Positions 15,050 to 23,700 of a DNA stretch of 41,909 nucleotides are shown piece after piece. Origin of the DNA: a virus. Numbering within the stretch: the first letter of the stretch is position 1; every line of letters starts with the position of its first letter. The stretch lies in the IMG/VR virus record IMGVR_UViG_3300035703_000171, positions 1-41,909 of that record. One strand, 5' to 3'. A program made the position numbers and the translations under genes. A model generated the notes under the pieces. That model searched no databases. It was not told the DNA's origin and worked only from the letters and a program-made list of their open reading frames with translations.

Positions 15050-15052
15050 ATA
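15046..15052 (+). promoter_or_regulatory. CTAAATA promoter motif before scaffold
   Basis: The motif overlaps the stop codon of the endonuclease gene and is bracketed by GACCG / CGGTC. The leader further holds GCTCC-tag-GGAGC. The ribosome site AAGGGG lies before the ATG at 15129. Confidence 0.6.
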
Positions 15053-15128
15053 GACGGTCATTGGTGATGCCAGTGGCAATTCGCTCCTAGGGAGCAACCA
15101 CTAACGGCTAAGGGCCAAAGGGGATTAC

Positions 15129-15764
15129 ATGTCAGAAGAAAATACCGAAACCGTGACAACGGCGACCGCTGATGATTCAGGTCTAAAGAAAAAGAACTCA
15201 GACCTTCTCGCGAAACTCAAGAAAGCACAGGCTGACCTAGCTGCACTCCAAGAAGCGAGTGAATCAGCACAGGAAGAGGCTGAACGCGCCACAGGTGATC
15301 TAGCTGCGCTGGAAAAGCGCCTTAACGACAAATACCAAAAGATGATTGATGCTGAAAAGGCTCGCGCTGACGCTGCTGAAGCAGACTTGCGCACCATCCG
15401 AGTGGACAATGCAATCTCGCAAGCACTCAGCAAGGGCAACGTCGTACCTGACGCAGTAGATGCGCTGGCTGCTTTGTTCAAAGCACAAGCCGTCTACGAA
15501 GATGGACAAGCCACCATCAACGGCAAAGCCATTGATGATGCAATCAGCCTCCACCTGAATAGCAAAGCTGGTGCAGTTTTCCGCCGTGCTGCGGACAACA
15601 CTGGCGCTGGTGCTGCTGGTAGCGAAGGCACCAAGGCTGCAACCTTCACTAGAGAAGACATCCTAGGCGCTAAGTCTACAGAGTTTGCTCAGCTTGCTGC
15701 AAGCAATCCAACAGAAGCAAACGCAATTCTAGACCAAGTAGGTCTATCACAACTGAAAGTCTAA
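15129..15764 (+). CDS. Capsid scaffolding protein
   Basis: A 211-residue protein. A Glu/Lys/Ala-rich coiled coil fills residues about 20-95, followed by a compact C-terminal domain. It lies directly before the major capsid gene. This is the usual make-up of phage scaffold proteins that guide procapsid assembly and then leave. No protease domain is seen, so it is probably released whole or cut by a host enzyme. AAGGGG precedes the ATG. Confidence 0.75.
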   Translation: MSEENTETVTTATADDSGLKKKNSDLLAKLKKAQADLAALQEASESAQEEAERATGDLAALEKRLNDKYQKMIDAEKARADAAEADLRTIRVDNAISQALSKGNVVPDAVDALAALFKAQAVYEDGQATINGKAIDDAISLHLNSKAGAVFRRAADNTGAGAAGSEGTKAATFTREDILGAKSTEFAQLAASNPTEANAILDQVGLSQLKV

Positions 15765-15801
15765 GTAGTTTGGTGGTGTAGGTTCTTCCTACACCACCAA
15801 A
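15761..15801 (+). promoter_or_regulatory. CTAAGTA motif followed by a 14-bp perfect hairpin, upstream of capsid gene
   Basis: CTAAGTA overlaps the scaffold stop. TTTGGTGGTGTAGG (15769-15782) and CCTACACCACCAAA (15788-15801) pair perfectly over a 5-nt loop. The GGTGG core of the stem starts at the predicted transcript start (about 15772). No T-run follows, so it is either a 5' protective hairpin or a weak 3' end for the scaffold mRNA. Confidence 0.6.
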
Positions 15802-15823
15802 AGTAAGCCGAGTACAGGTTAGA

Positions 15824-15830
15824 CTAAATA
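15824..15830 (+). promoter_or_regulatory. CTAAATA promoter motif for major capsid protein
   Basis: Second of two tandem motifs. The hairpin GCCAGC-actggtc-GCTGGC (15836-15854) starts exactly 6 nt after the motif. A second stem, CTCCGA / TCGGAG, lies before the gene. Confidence 0.7.
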
Positions 15831-15905
15831 ACCGTGCCAGCACTGGTCGCTGGCCCGGCTCCGACTGTGAGTCGCGATGTTCACAGATGATCGGAGTCAC
15901 TAAAA

Positions 15906-16847
15906 ATGGCCATTACCAATACTCGTATTACGGACCTGGTTCCTAGCGAAAAGCTGCTTGGCAATACTGTCAACATGCTTCTTCGTACTGAGAATGAACT
16001 AGCCCGCGCTGGCATCCTTGCCAATTCGCCTGAGATTGACGCCGCTGCTTCGGCAATGGGTCCTCGCAAGGCTTTCATTCCATTCCTCAACCCTCTTGAC
16101 GCTACTGTTGTCAACTACAGCACCGACGACATCACTGATGCTGGTGACGTTGGCAAGCTAACTGCCGACGAGTTCTGCGCCGTTCGCCATGACGTAAACT
16201 ACGCATGGGGTACTTCAGACCTGACCCGTATGGTCACTCAGTACGAAGCAATGGGCGGCATTTCAGCTGGCCTTGCAGACTACTGGATGAAGATTCTCAA
16301 GCGTCAGGCTGAGAACGCTCTTCTAGCTGCTGGTTCGAAGTTCACCTTCGGCGCTGGTACCGACGCTTTCTCGTTGGAACTGCTCATTGACGCAGCCGCA
16401 ACCAAGGGAATCTACGCAGACCGCCTAACCGCAATCGTGGTTTCGCCGCTAACCTACGCCAAGATGCAGAAGATGAACGCAGGTAACAACTTCGTTCCAG
16501 CTTCGGCAACTGACCTAGGCTTTGCACAGTTTGCTGGCTTCAACGTAATCAAGTCTGCCCGCGTTGGTAACACCGATTCTATCCTAGTCGGTACTGGTGC
16601 TCTTGCAGTTGGTTACGGTACTGTTCCGGTTCCAATCGAAATCGAGCGCGTTGCAAACGGCGGTAACGGTGGTGGTGGTGACATTCTCCACTCGCGTCAG
16701 AGCCTAATCGTTCACCCACAGGGTCTGAGCTATGGTGCACTGTCGGGCAATCCTGAACTGATGGACGACATTGCAGACGGTTCGCTTTGGACTGTTGCTG
16801 TTCCAGACGAGCAGGTTGCTGTCGTCAACGTACAACACACCGCCTAA
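15906..16847 (+). CDS. Major capsid protein
   Basis: A 313-residue protein placed between scaffold and connector genes. GISAGLADYWMKILKRQAENALLAAG (part: LADYWMKILKRQAENA) is a spine-helix-like stretch, and the C-terminal half is beta-rich with AVGYGTVPVPIEIER and SYGALSG, in line with an HK97-fold coat protein. It is one of the most strongly equipped units: two tandem promoter motifs, 5' hairpins and its own terminator. The codon choice is even and GC-richer than the early genes. HK97 fold is inferred from context. Confidence 0.85.
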   Translation: MAITNTRITDLVPSEKLLGNTVNMLLRTENELARAGILANSPEIDAAASAMGPRKAFIPFLNPLDATVVNYSTDDITDAGDVGKLTADEFCAVRHDVNYAWGTSDLTRMVTQYEAMGGISAGLADYWMKILKRQAENALLAAGSKFTFGAGTDAFSLELLIDAAATKGIYADRLTAIVVSPLTYAKMQKMNAGNNFVPASATDLGFAQFAGFNVIKSARVGNTDSILVGTGALAVGYGTVPVPIEIERVANGGNGGGGDILHSRQSLIVHPQGLSYGALSGNPELMDDIADGSLWTVAVPDEQVAVVNVQHTA

Positions 16848-16866
16848 GCAATTAGACGACTAGAAG

Positions 16867-16897
16867 GCCTCGCTCTCCAAAGGGAGCGGGGCTTTCC
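16867..16897 (+). terminator. Terminator after the capsid gene
   Basis: A 9-bp stem (GCCTCGCTC / GAGCGGGGC, one G-U) is followed by TTTCCC. It closes the capsid unit 20 bp after the stop. Confidence 0.75.
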
Positions 16898-16928
16898 CGT
16901 GAGTCAATAACTAGAAAGCCAACAACTA

Positions 16929-16979
16929 TTAAATAGTTGATGGAGAACGCGCCTTGCACACAGGGGAGATAAGTAGCTG
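16929..16979 (+). promoter_or_regulatory. Tandem TTAAATA and ATAAGTA motifs with a 10-codon leaderless mini-ORF
   Basis: TTAAATA (16929-16935) is followed by 4 nt and an ATG (16940) that opens MENAPCTQGR. Its TAA stop is the TAA of the second motif, ATAAGTA (16969-16975), which is followed by 4 nt and the ATG of the next gene at 16980. Confidence 0.6.
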
Positions 16980-17396
16980 ATGGCAATTCCAACTATTCAA
17001 GCGGCAGACGCCTTCCACACACTCAGAGCCAATACGGCTTGGGAATTGTTGGATACGGATGAAAAGACCGCCGCGCTTTGGAGAGCAGATGACTACCTGT
17101 CTGCGTTCTACCAGTTTGTTGATTATTCGAACGAAGATGCCGCGACCATCCTGAGCAACAATGCTCTGCTTGATACCGCAAAGATCATCCTAGCATTGGA
17201 ATTCCGCACTGCTCAAAGCGTGACCGCTAAGAGCAACATAACGAAAGAGCGCAAGCGCGTTGAAGGCGTGATCGACAAAGAATTCCAGTATGGTGAAGCA
17301 CCTTCCGATCCATACCCCCAAGTGACTGCGATGTTGCGCCCAATCCTAAAACGTGGCCGCTCTAGTCCTTTCGCGGTCCTTAACATTGAGAGGTAA
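16980..17396 (+). CDS. Head-tail connector (adaptor) protein, DnaT-like
   Basis: A 138-residue helical protein after the capsid gene. ALWRADDYLSAFYQFVDY and LALEFRTAQSVTAKSNITKERKRVEGVIDKEF (part: ITKERKRVEGVIDKEF) are the pattern of the DnaT-like/gp6-like adaptors that plug the portal ring. Start at 16980 is fixed by ATAAGTA plus 4 nt. The next gene begins 5 bp after its stop. Confidence 0.72.
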   Translation: MAIPTIQAADAFHTLRANTAWELLDTDEKTAALWRADDYLSAFYQFVDYSNEDAATILSNNALLDTAKIILALEFRTAQSVTAKSNITKERKRVEGVIDKEFQYGEAPSDPYPQVTAMLRPILKRGRSSPFAVLNIER

Positions 17397-17401
17397 CTGA
17401 C

Positions 17402-17641
17402 ATGGCTAGAAAGAAAAAAGAAGTACACACCGGAAAGCTAGCAATTCGTCATAAGGTGAATGGGTTCTCGACTATCATTCCTGCTGACCAGTTTATGGCT
17501 CACGATGAAAACTTCCGAGATGATTGGGACGTTCTAAACGAGTTTCCTGAGCAAGAGCAGTTCGAAGATGAAGCTGATGAAGCCTATGATGAGGCAGAGG
17601 CTTACATTTCAGATGATGATAAACAGGACCCAGTTACCTAA
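17402..17641 (+). CDS. Hypothetical acidic protein of the neck module
   Basis: A 79-residue protein. A basic start (MARKKKEV) is followed by a strongly acidic C-terminus (EQFEDEADEAYDEAEA). It lies between adaptor and stopper-like genes and its stop overlaps the next start (TAATG). Small genes of this kind occur in the connector block of many phages; role unknown. Confidence 0.6.
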   Translation: MARKKKEVHTGKLAIRHKVNGFSTIIPADQFMAHDENFRDDWDVLNEFPEQEQFEDEADEAYDEAEAYISDDDKQDPVT

Positions 17642-17988
17642 TGAGTGACGCCCTAGAAGCCATCGTAGATTTTGATGAAGCGGTAGAGGAATACGGGCAA
17701 ACTGTAACCCTTGAGCGTTCAAGTGCGACCGCAAACAAGCGGACTGGTACCGTAAGCGGTGCAGTCACCTCTACCAGCTTCAAGGCTCTAACCTCCAAGC
17801 CTGTGGTTGTAGAATCAGAAGGTACCCTGACCTACAGCGCAACTGAGTTGAAAGCCCGCCCTACGGTAGAGCCAAAGATTGGCGACATCATCTTGATGGC
17901 TGGTAAGCGGCTTCGCGTCACTGGTGTGCAGTCCTTCACGCTTCAAGGTTTGACAATCTATTACAAGCTGCTCTTAGGCCCACAATAA
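17641..17988 (+). CDS. Putative head-tail stopper (head closure) protein
   Basis: A 115-residue beta-rich protein (GQTVTLERSS...; KIGDIILMAGKRLRVTGVQSF). The order adaptor, stopper, neck, tail terminator fits this assignment, as does the PKIGDIILMAGKRLRV turn seen in head-closure proteins. It is joined to both neighbours by TAATG overlaps. Confidence 0.6.
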   Translation: MSDALEAIVDFDEAVEEYGQTVTLERSSATANKRTGTVSGAVTSTSFKALTSKPVVVESEGTLTYSATELKARPTVEPKIGDIILMAGKRLRVTGVQSFTLQGLTIYYKLLLGPQ

Positions 17989-18389
17989 TGGCCGGTATCA
18001 GGAACCTTCGTGGCATCCAGCGCCAACTCACGAAGGACATTCCGGATCAAATCCGTGAAGTGGTACAAGAGCGCACCCGCAAGCTAGCTAGCGACATTCT
18101 AGTAGGAGTCGTGGATGCAACGCCAGAGGACACAAGCCATGCAGTAGCAAACTGGCAAGTCGGCATTGGTGACGTACCACAGGGCATTCTAGAAGGCACT
18201 GATCCCGATGGTTCCAGTGCAAAAGCAAGCGGTATTGCAGCAATCACAAATGCACCTTTTGGTGCACCTATAAACATCGTCAACAATGTCGAATACATGA
18301 AATTCCTACTTGCTGGCTCCAGCACGCAAGCACCTGCTGACTTTGTAAATAAGGAAGTAGACAAGGCCGTGAGGAGAAACAGTAAGTGA
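17988..18389 (+). CDS. Putative neck protein (HK97 gp10-like)
   Basis: A 133-residue protein. A long N-terminal helix (QIREVVQERTRKLASDILVGVVDATPEDTSHAVANWQVG, part: VVDATPEDTSHAVANW) is the hallmark of the gp10-like tail-completion family: a helix, then a D-x-TPVDTG-like turn with Asn-Trp. The last part (INIVNNVEYMKFLLAGSS) also fits. It starts within the stop of the previous gene. Confidence 0.75.
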   Translation: MAGIRNLRGIQRQLTKDIPDQIREVVQERTRKLASDILVGVVDATPEDTSHAVANWQVGIGDVPQGILEGTDPDGSSAKASGIAAITNAPFGAPINIVNNVEYMKFLLAGSSTQAPADFVNKEVDKAVRRNSK

Positions 18390-18805
18390 GCATCCTAGCA
18401 GATAGAACAGCCCTTACCACTCGCTTTGCGGACATGTGGGAAGCTGACCACCCAACTATTCCCTACTTCGTTGAAAACTTCCCAATGGAAGACAAGCCCG
18501 AAGGTACGTTTGCTCGCTTCATGGTTGACCCTAACGAAGTCTATCACCGCGCAGGTGGTTCCGATGATCCGTTGATTGGCCGTTCAGGTAGGGTAATCAT
18601 TCAAATCTGTGTTCCCGCTGATACAGGAACACAGTTGGTTTGGAACCTAGCAGACTACGCTCATTCGGTATTCCACATGTGGAGAACCGATGATGGTGCG
18701 CTTCGCTGCTCCGATACAGAGATAACAAGACGCGATCCTGTTAGCGCAGACCCTTACTACATCGTCAAGCTAAGTACGGCTTATACATCACTCAAGCGCG
18801 GCTGA
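18386..18805 (+). CDS. Putative tail terminator protein
   Basis: A 139-residue protein (DUF4128-like size and place). GTFARFMVDPNEVYHRAGG and RSGRVIIQICVPADTG are the beta strands expected of tail-terminator rings that stop tube growth. It starts at a GTG within the stop region of the previous gene (GTGA overlap). The CTAAGTA at 18774 inside its coding sequence is not counted as a promoter. Confidence 0.68.
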   Translation: MSILADRTALTTRFADMWEADHPTIPYFVENFPMEDKPEGTFARFMVDPNEVYHRAGGSDDPLIGRSGRVIIQICVPADTGTQLVWNLADYAHSVFHMWRTDDGALRCSDTEITRRDPVSADPYYIVKLSTAYTSLKRG

Positions 18806-18819
18806 CCCCCTTTATCACA

Positions 18820-18878
18820 CTAAATAGACGCGGAGCCCATGCGGCTCTGTAGTCCATTGGATTTTTGAAGGAGCCGCA
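18820..18878 (+). promoter_or_regulatory. CTAAATA promoter motif and leader with competing hairpins (major tail protein)
   Basis: The motif is 18820-18826. A hairpin GAGCC-catgc-GGCTC (18833-18847) starts near the predicted transcript start. TGCGGCTC (18840-18847) is also perfectly complementary to GAGCCGCA (18871-18878), which overlaps the ribosome site AAGGAG. The two pairings exclude each other. Confidence 0.65.
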
Positions 18879-18879
18879 C

Positions 18880-19785
18880 ATGGCCATTAACACTGGTGAT
18901 ACCAGAATTGCAGTAGTAGCCGAGGTAACCCCAGGTGTTACTCCAGCAACTCCTGTTTTCTCAATGCTCGATTATCTACCAGGCTCAGCTGTTCGTGAAG
19001 CTGCTGACACTGGTAACCTGAATACCCGCAAAGCTAACCGCTCGTCTTCAGGACAGTACCTATCAGCCCGCCGCGCAGAAGGTCAGCTAGACGTTGAATT
19101 CAAGCGCGATGCAGCAATTGAATTGCTTCTAGAGTCTGCACTTGGTGGAACATGGACAAGCAACGTCCTCAAGGGTGGAACCGGCCTCAAGAGCCTAACC
19201 GTTGAAGAAACCTTCTACGATGCAGGCACTCCGCAATTCCGCCGCTCAACTGGTTGTATGGTTGACTTCTCACTTGAAGCTGAATTCAACGGTCCAGCAC
19301 AGGCCACCTTCCAAGTTATCGGCCTTGCCGTTTCCTACCCTGGCGCTATCGTAGCTGGTGCTACCTACACTCCATCTTCTTCAAAGCCTGTTATTATGGG
19401 CGAGAAGATCACCAACGTAACCGTTGGCTCGCTAACTGGCATCATCCCAACTGGTATTTCCCTGAGTGTTGCTCACGAGCGTGAAGCAAAGCAAGGCTTC
19501 GGCACACTTGCTGCAAGCTTCATCGGTACTGGTCGTCGTACTGTAGAGGGAATGATCCGTTTCCTTGCAAGCGACCTTCAAGGTATTGCTCTCGGCGGAA
19601 CAACCGTTGCAATCAGCTTCACGATGGAAACTGGTGTAAATGGTTACAGCTTCAGCATCCCAAGCGCATCCATCGGTATGCCTTCGGATAGCGAAGATGG
19701 AACTGCACTAGAAATTGAAATTCCATTCGTTGCAGACTTCAACGTTGCTCAGTCATCTGACATTGTTGTAACCCGCCTGGCTTAA
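18880..19785 (+). CDS. Major tail (tube) protein
   Basis: A 301-residue protein. MAINTGDTRIAVVAEVTPGVTPATP and later LEIEIPFVADFN fit the tail-tube family of siphophages: an early ETTPGTTP-like turn, then a beta-rich body in which Ser, Thr and Gly dominate. It lies between the tail terminator and the tail chaperones, with its own promoter, leader structure and 3' hairpin, as expected for an abundant virion protein. ATG at 18880 has AAGGAG six bases upstream. Confidence 0.85.
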   Translation: MAINTGDTRIAVVAEVTPGVTPATPVFSMLDYLPGSAVREAADTGNLNTRKANRSSSGQYLSARRAEGQLDVEFKRDAAIELLLESALGGTWTSNVLKGGTGLKSLTVEETFYDAGTPQFRRSTGCMVDFSLEAEFNGPAQATFQVIGLAVSYPGAIVAGATYTPSSSKPVIMGEKITNVTVGSLTGIIPTGISLSVAHEREAKQGFGTLAASFIGTGRRTVEGMIRFLASDLQGIALGGTTVAISFTMETGVNGYSFSIPSASIGMPSDSEDGTALEIEIPFVADFNVAQSSDIVVTRLA

Positions 19786-19811
19786 TTCTTAGGAATTTAG
19801 ACTGGTAACTA

Positions 19812-19843
19812 GATGGGGTTGGTTCTCGGGTTCCAACCCCATC
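19812..19843 (+). terminator. Hairpin after the major tail gene
   Basis: A perfect 11-bp stem GATGGGGTTGG / CCAACCCCATC over a 10-nt loop; GTTTTT follows 12 nt later. Probably a partial terminator or mRNA 3' end. Confidence 0.65.
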
Positions 19844-19869
19844 GCCCTGAATACTGTTTTTCTGAGTGG

Positions 19870-19900
19870 CTAAATAAGTGCGCAGTCAAGGAGACTGTGC
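19870..19900 (+). promoter_or_regulatory. CTAAATA promoter motif with 5' hairpin (tail chaperones)
   Basis: The motif is 19870-19876. The 8-bp stem GCGCAGTC-aagga-GACTGTGC (one G-U) spans 19880-19900 and begins 4 nt after it. The ribosome site GAGG follows at about 19907. Confidence 0.68.
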
Positions 19901-19918
19901 CTAACCCGAGGTTGATAA

Positions 19919-20347
19919 ATGACTTTCAATTTTAAGACAGCGCCAGCGCGCAACCCAACTGCTTCTATCGAAGTTTACAACAATGACGGTGACTTCTTCG
20001 GTAAGTTCACGGTACGTGAGCAAAGCCAGTACAGCCCGCTCTTCCTCAAGCGTCTACAGGATGCTCGTAAGACCCTTTCGCCATCTGAGCGCAAGCGCGT
20101 TGAGTCTCCAAAGACAGAAGACGACATTCTTCTAGGTCGTCTCATCATCATCAAGAACTTTGTAGACCACTACCTAGTGGATTGCGAAATCCCAAGTGAT
20201 GGTGACGAAGTTTACACCAGCAAAGATGCTGCAATGGCCTACCTCTCTGAACCAGATAACTTCTGGATTTTCATTGAAGTTGATGGCTTCGCAAGCGAGC
20301 AAGGCAACTTCCGCAAAGAGGCAGTTGAAGAGTCAAAAAACGACTAA
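19919..20347 (+). CDS. Tail assembly chaperone, short form (gpG-like)
   Basis: A 142-residue acidic protein (…YSPLFLKRLQDARKTL…), with size and place of lambda gpG-type chaperones that coat the tape measure before tube assembly. It ends in SKND just after the slippery run at 20335. The major tail and tape-measure genes flank it. Translation without frameshift gives this form. Confidence 0.75.
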   Translation: MTFNFKTAPARNPTASIEVYNNDGDFFGKFTVREQSQYSPLFLKRLQDARKTLSPSERKRVESPKTEDDILLGRLIIIKNFVDHYLVDCEIPSDGDEVYTSKDAAMAYLSEPDNFWIFIEVDGFASEQGNFRKEAVEESKND

Positions 20348-20691
20348 TCGCTAGGCTTGAATGGGCGCTTTCGAGGGAGGCAGCAGAACTGCAAAACCTC
20401 GAAAGTCGCGCCAGCAATCACCCTGGCGCAAAGGCAATGTTGGAAGCAGCGCGAGAACGCATTCCAGAGATCACAATTGATGAAACATTTTGGTGGCACA
20501 CCTACCAAATCCTTCATCGAAGTAGACCAGTTGGAATGGGAGTTTCACCCATACCTTACGAAGCGATAAGCAATTACGCTCTAAGGTATCAAATAGAGGG
20601 TGAGGACTTCGAAGAGCTTCTACATGTTATCGTCGCAATGGACGATGTGCAGATGAAGATTGAACAAGCGAAGCAGCCTAAGCAGAAATAA
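19919..20691 (+). CDS. Tail assembly chaperone, frameshifted form (gpGT-like)
   Basis: A -1 shift on A AAA AAC (20335-20341) moves ribosomes from the G frame to the frame that stays open to 20691. The fusion is 257 residues. The added part reads KRLIARLEWALSREAAELQN at first and later DETFWWHTYQILHRSRP, ending KQPKQK. The second ORF has no good start of its own, and the overlap of frames at the heptamer is exact. This G/GT arrangement is widespread in long-tailed phages. Confidence 0.85.
20335..20341 (+). promoter_or_regulatory. Programmed -1 frameshift heptamer A AAA AAC
   Basis: In the zero frame it reads tcA AAA AAC, the canonical X XXY YYZ form. A 9-bp stem CTTTCGAGG / CCTCGAAAG (20368-20376 with 20397-20405), extended by GGCG / GCGCC after a small bulge, lies 26 nt downstream and may stimulate the shift. 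Confidence 0.85.
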
Positions 20692-20710
20692 AATTGATCC
20701 CCAGGGGGTA

Positions 20711-20737
20711 CTAAATAGGTAGTCGCTTCCTGGGGAG
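20711..20737 (+). promoter_or_regulatory. CTAAATA promoter motif in the loop of an SD-hiding hairpin (tape measure)
   Basis: CCCCAGG (20699-20705) pairs with CCTGGGG (20729-20735), which contains the ribosome site GGGGAG. The motif (20711-20717) lies in the loop, so transcripts from it lack the left arm. Confidence 0.68.
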
Positions 20738-20742
20738 TTTCT

Positions 20743-23700
20743 ATGAGTGAAAATACAGTCCGAGTCGTAGTTGACCCCAGTGAAGCGAAGCGCGGGGCGG
20801 CTCAAAGTGAGCAAGCCCTAAGACGCCTCAGCAATACCATTGGCGATGTTGATAACCGCTTGCGTGGTTTAGATCGAAGCATTGCTGGTGTAGGTAAAGC
20901 ATCCACTACCGCAGACCGTGCTTTCGTTCGTACAGGTGCGAGCGCCCGTCAAATGGCTGCTGGCCTAGCCGCTGCAAACGACAATGCGGTAAAAGCCAAC
21001 GGATCCCTTCTAGCAATGGCTAAATCAGCTGGCCGTGCTGCTATTGCAGTCACAGGGCTAGCGTTGCTTGCTGGGGGCATCTCAGGGCTCGCTGTGGCGT
21101 TTACGAACGCAGCTGACGCGATGAGCAACATGGAAGCCAAGCTGCGCATTGCAGTTGGTTCACAGGCCGCTCTTGCTGGTGCGATGAAGGAAGTCCGTTC
21201 AATTGCGGATAGTACTCGTTCAGGCCTCACTGAGATCGGTACGCTCTACGCAAAGATGGCGACCAACTCAAAGACGCTAGGTATCTCTCAGGCGCAGGTT
21301 GGAACAGCGACTAAGTCGTTTGCGATGATCCTCAAGGTTGGAGGTGCAACAGCCCAAGAAGCTGCATCGTCCATCCTCCAGTTAGGTCAGGCAATGGGCT
21401 CAGGCGTTCTGAACGGTGACGAGTTCAAGAGCCTAGCTGAAAACTCGTCCTTCTTCCTAGACGTACTTTCCAAGAGCATGGGTGTTGCTCGTGGCGAACT
21501 CAAGAAGCTTGGAAGCGAAGGCAAGATCACCGGAAAGGAAATAGCCAAGGCGCTTACCGACCCTGCAATCATCAAGGAAGTTGAAGCCAAGTTTGGCATG
21601 ATCCCTGTCACCTTTGCGGACTTCCGGACTGCGTTCGCCAACGCAGGTATGGGATGGGCCGCAGCCATCATGGCGGGCTTTGGTGTAAATGACAGCTTCG
21701 CAGTTATCCTTGCTCGGTTCCAGAAGTTCGCTCTCGACATAGAGCCTGTCCTCACGAACTTTGCAGCGAAGGTGAAAGAAGCCTTTGCAGTTGTACAGCC
21801 TGCCCTAGCAGCCGTTGCTGGTGTCGTAGGCCCGATCCTAGGTGCTTTGGTCAACAACCTCGACTTGGTTGCTCGCGCAGCAATGGTAGCGGGTGCAGGC
21901 TTCCTCACCTTCAAGGCTGCGACCGCCGCAACCAGCATTGCGTCCACTGTTGGACAGGTAATCGCACTTGAAAAGGCAATGGGCGCTACCAGCGTGATTA
22001 GCGCAGTCTTTAGCGCGTCAATGAAGTTCGCACAGGGCGCAGTCAATGGACTGACTGCCTCGCTCTTGCTCAACCCATTCGTCGCAGTCGCGGTAGCTGT
22101 AGCTGCCGTTGGTGTTGCCCTCTACCAGTTCAGTGATCGCATCCAGATTGGTACCAAGGGGCTAGGTACCTTAGCTGACATGGGCCACGTAGTTTGGGGA
22201 GACATCAAGGCTGGACTTGCTGGAGTGAGCCAGTTCTTCAGCGATGTATGGGGCTCCATTACATCAATGGCAACCGGTGCTTGGAATTGGATTAAGGGCA
22301 TCTTCTCGCCACTTGCTCAGTTCTTTGAAACTGTAACTTCTCCAATCGTTGGCATCTTTGAATTCATGTACGGTGGCATTGGCTTCTCGTTCATGGGTCT
22401 GTTGAAGCTGATTGCGCGAGGCATGGACGTTTGGATTAACCTGTTCATCAATGGCGCAAAGATCATTGGTAACGCCTTTAAAAACATTCCTGCAATCGTA
22501 GGCTCTGCCGTAACTGGTGCTGCAAACTGGGTAATCGGTGGCATTGAAAGCATGATTAATCGTGCGATCAGTGGAATCAACCAGCTTATCAGCCTAGCTA
22601 ACAACATTCCGATGGTTGATCTACCTACACTTGGTAATGTTTCAATCGGAAGAATAAGCGGACCTGCAAACCCAGGGCTAGGATCGCTCACTGAGGGCGT
22701 TGGCTATAACCGCTACGTCGAGGGTTATGTAGACAGCGTTGGTACCCGTTCTGACGCAAGAGCGGCACGCCGTGGTGCTGGTGGTGCTTCTACCAATGCA
22801 GCAAACAACCCTTCACAAGATACCGGCACTCCTACTCCAGCTGGTGCAGGTGGTGGCACTGGTAAGAAGGACACTTCATCCAAGGGTGAGGACGCGCTCA
22901 AGAAGTATGATGAATTCCTGCAAAAGATGCGGGATGAAATCAAGATGGCTGGAATGTTGAAGCATGAAGCTGAAGTCTACAATGCGCAGCTAGAAGCCAA
23001 GAACATCCTAGGTGAGAAGTACACAGAGGTTCAAGCTGCCGAGGTAGCAAGCTTGATGCAACAGAAGCGTCTGCAAGAGAGCCTAGGTACAATCAAGCAA
23101 TCCATCTTCGAAGCTGAAAACCAGTCGAAGATTAATCAGATGAAGCGACTCGGTCTTACCGAGGAAGAAGCTGCCGTTGAAGAGCAGCTAGCCAAGTATC
23201 GCCTAGATGCTCTGAACAAGGGCCTGACGATTGCTGACATTACCAGCGAAACTTGGAAGCTTGAAGAAGATCGTCTGCGCACCATCCTCCTACAGAACGC
23301 TGCCTTTGATGCACAGAATGCGAAAGTGGAGGCCTTGCAGAAGAAGGGCAAAGACCTAATCGCAGATTACAGCAGAGCCGTTGATCCTCGTGCCGCTGCA
23401 AGGCAGGACTTTGAAGATCGCAACTCAGCTATTCGTGCAGCAGCAGGAAGCCGCCCAAGCGATGTAAGCCCTGAGGAATGGACACGCCGAGTTAATCAGG
23501 CCCTAGAGCGTTCAGGTGCAGAACTTGAGAAAGACCTCAAGGAAGTAAGCCAAAAGTTCCGTGACGAACTGATGTCTGGCATCAACGAGGTATCGGGAGC
23601 CCTGACCGACCTACTAGGCGATAAGCTTGGTGGAGCAATTTCTAGCTTGATTAGCGTATTTGATGCAATCGCATCAGGTACCAATGCTCGTCAAACTCCA

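Noticed and set aside
18773-18780. CTAAGTA motif
   Set aside because: It lies within the tail-terminator coding sequence with no start codon or hairpin at the expected distance; taken as a chance match.
21387-22073. Long minus-strand ORF inside the tape measure gene, and similar ones in fibre and tail-tip genes
   Set aside because: They are shadows of strongly biased coding sequence on the other strand, without ribosome sites or family likeness.
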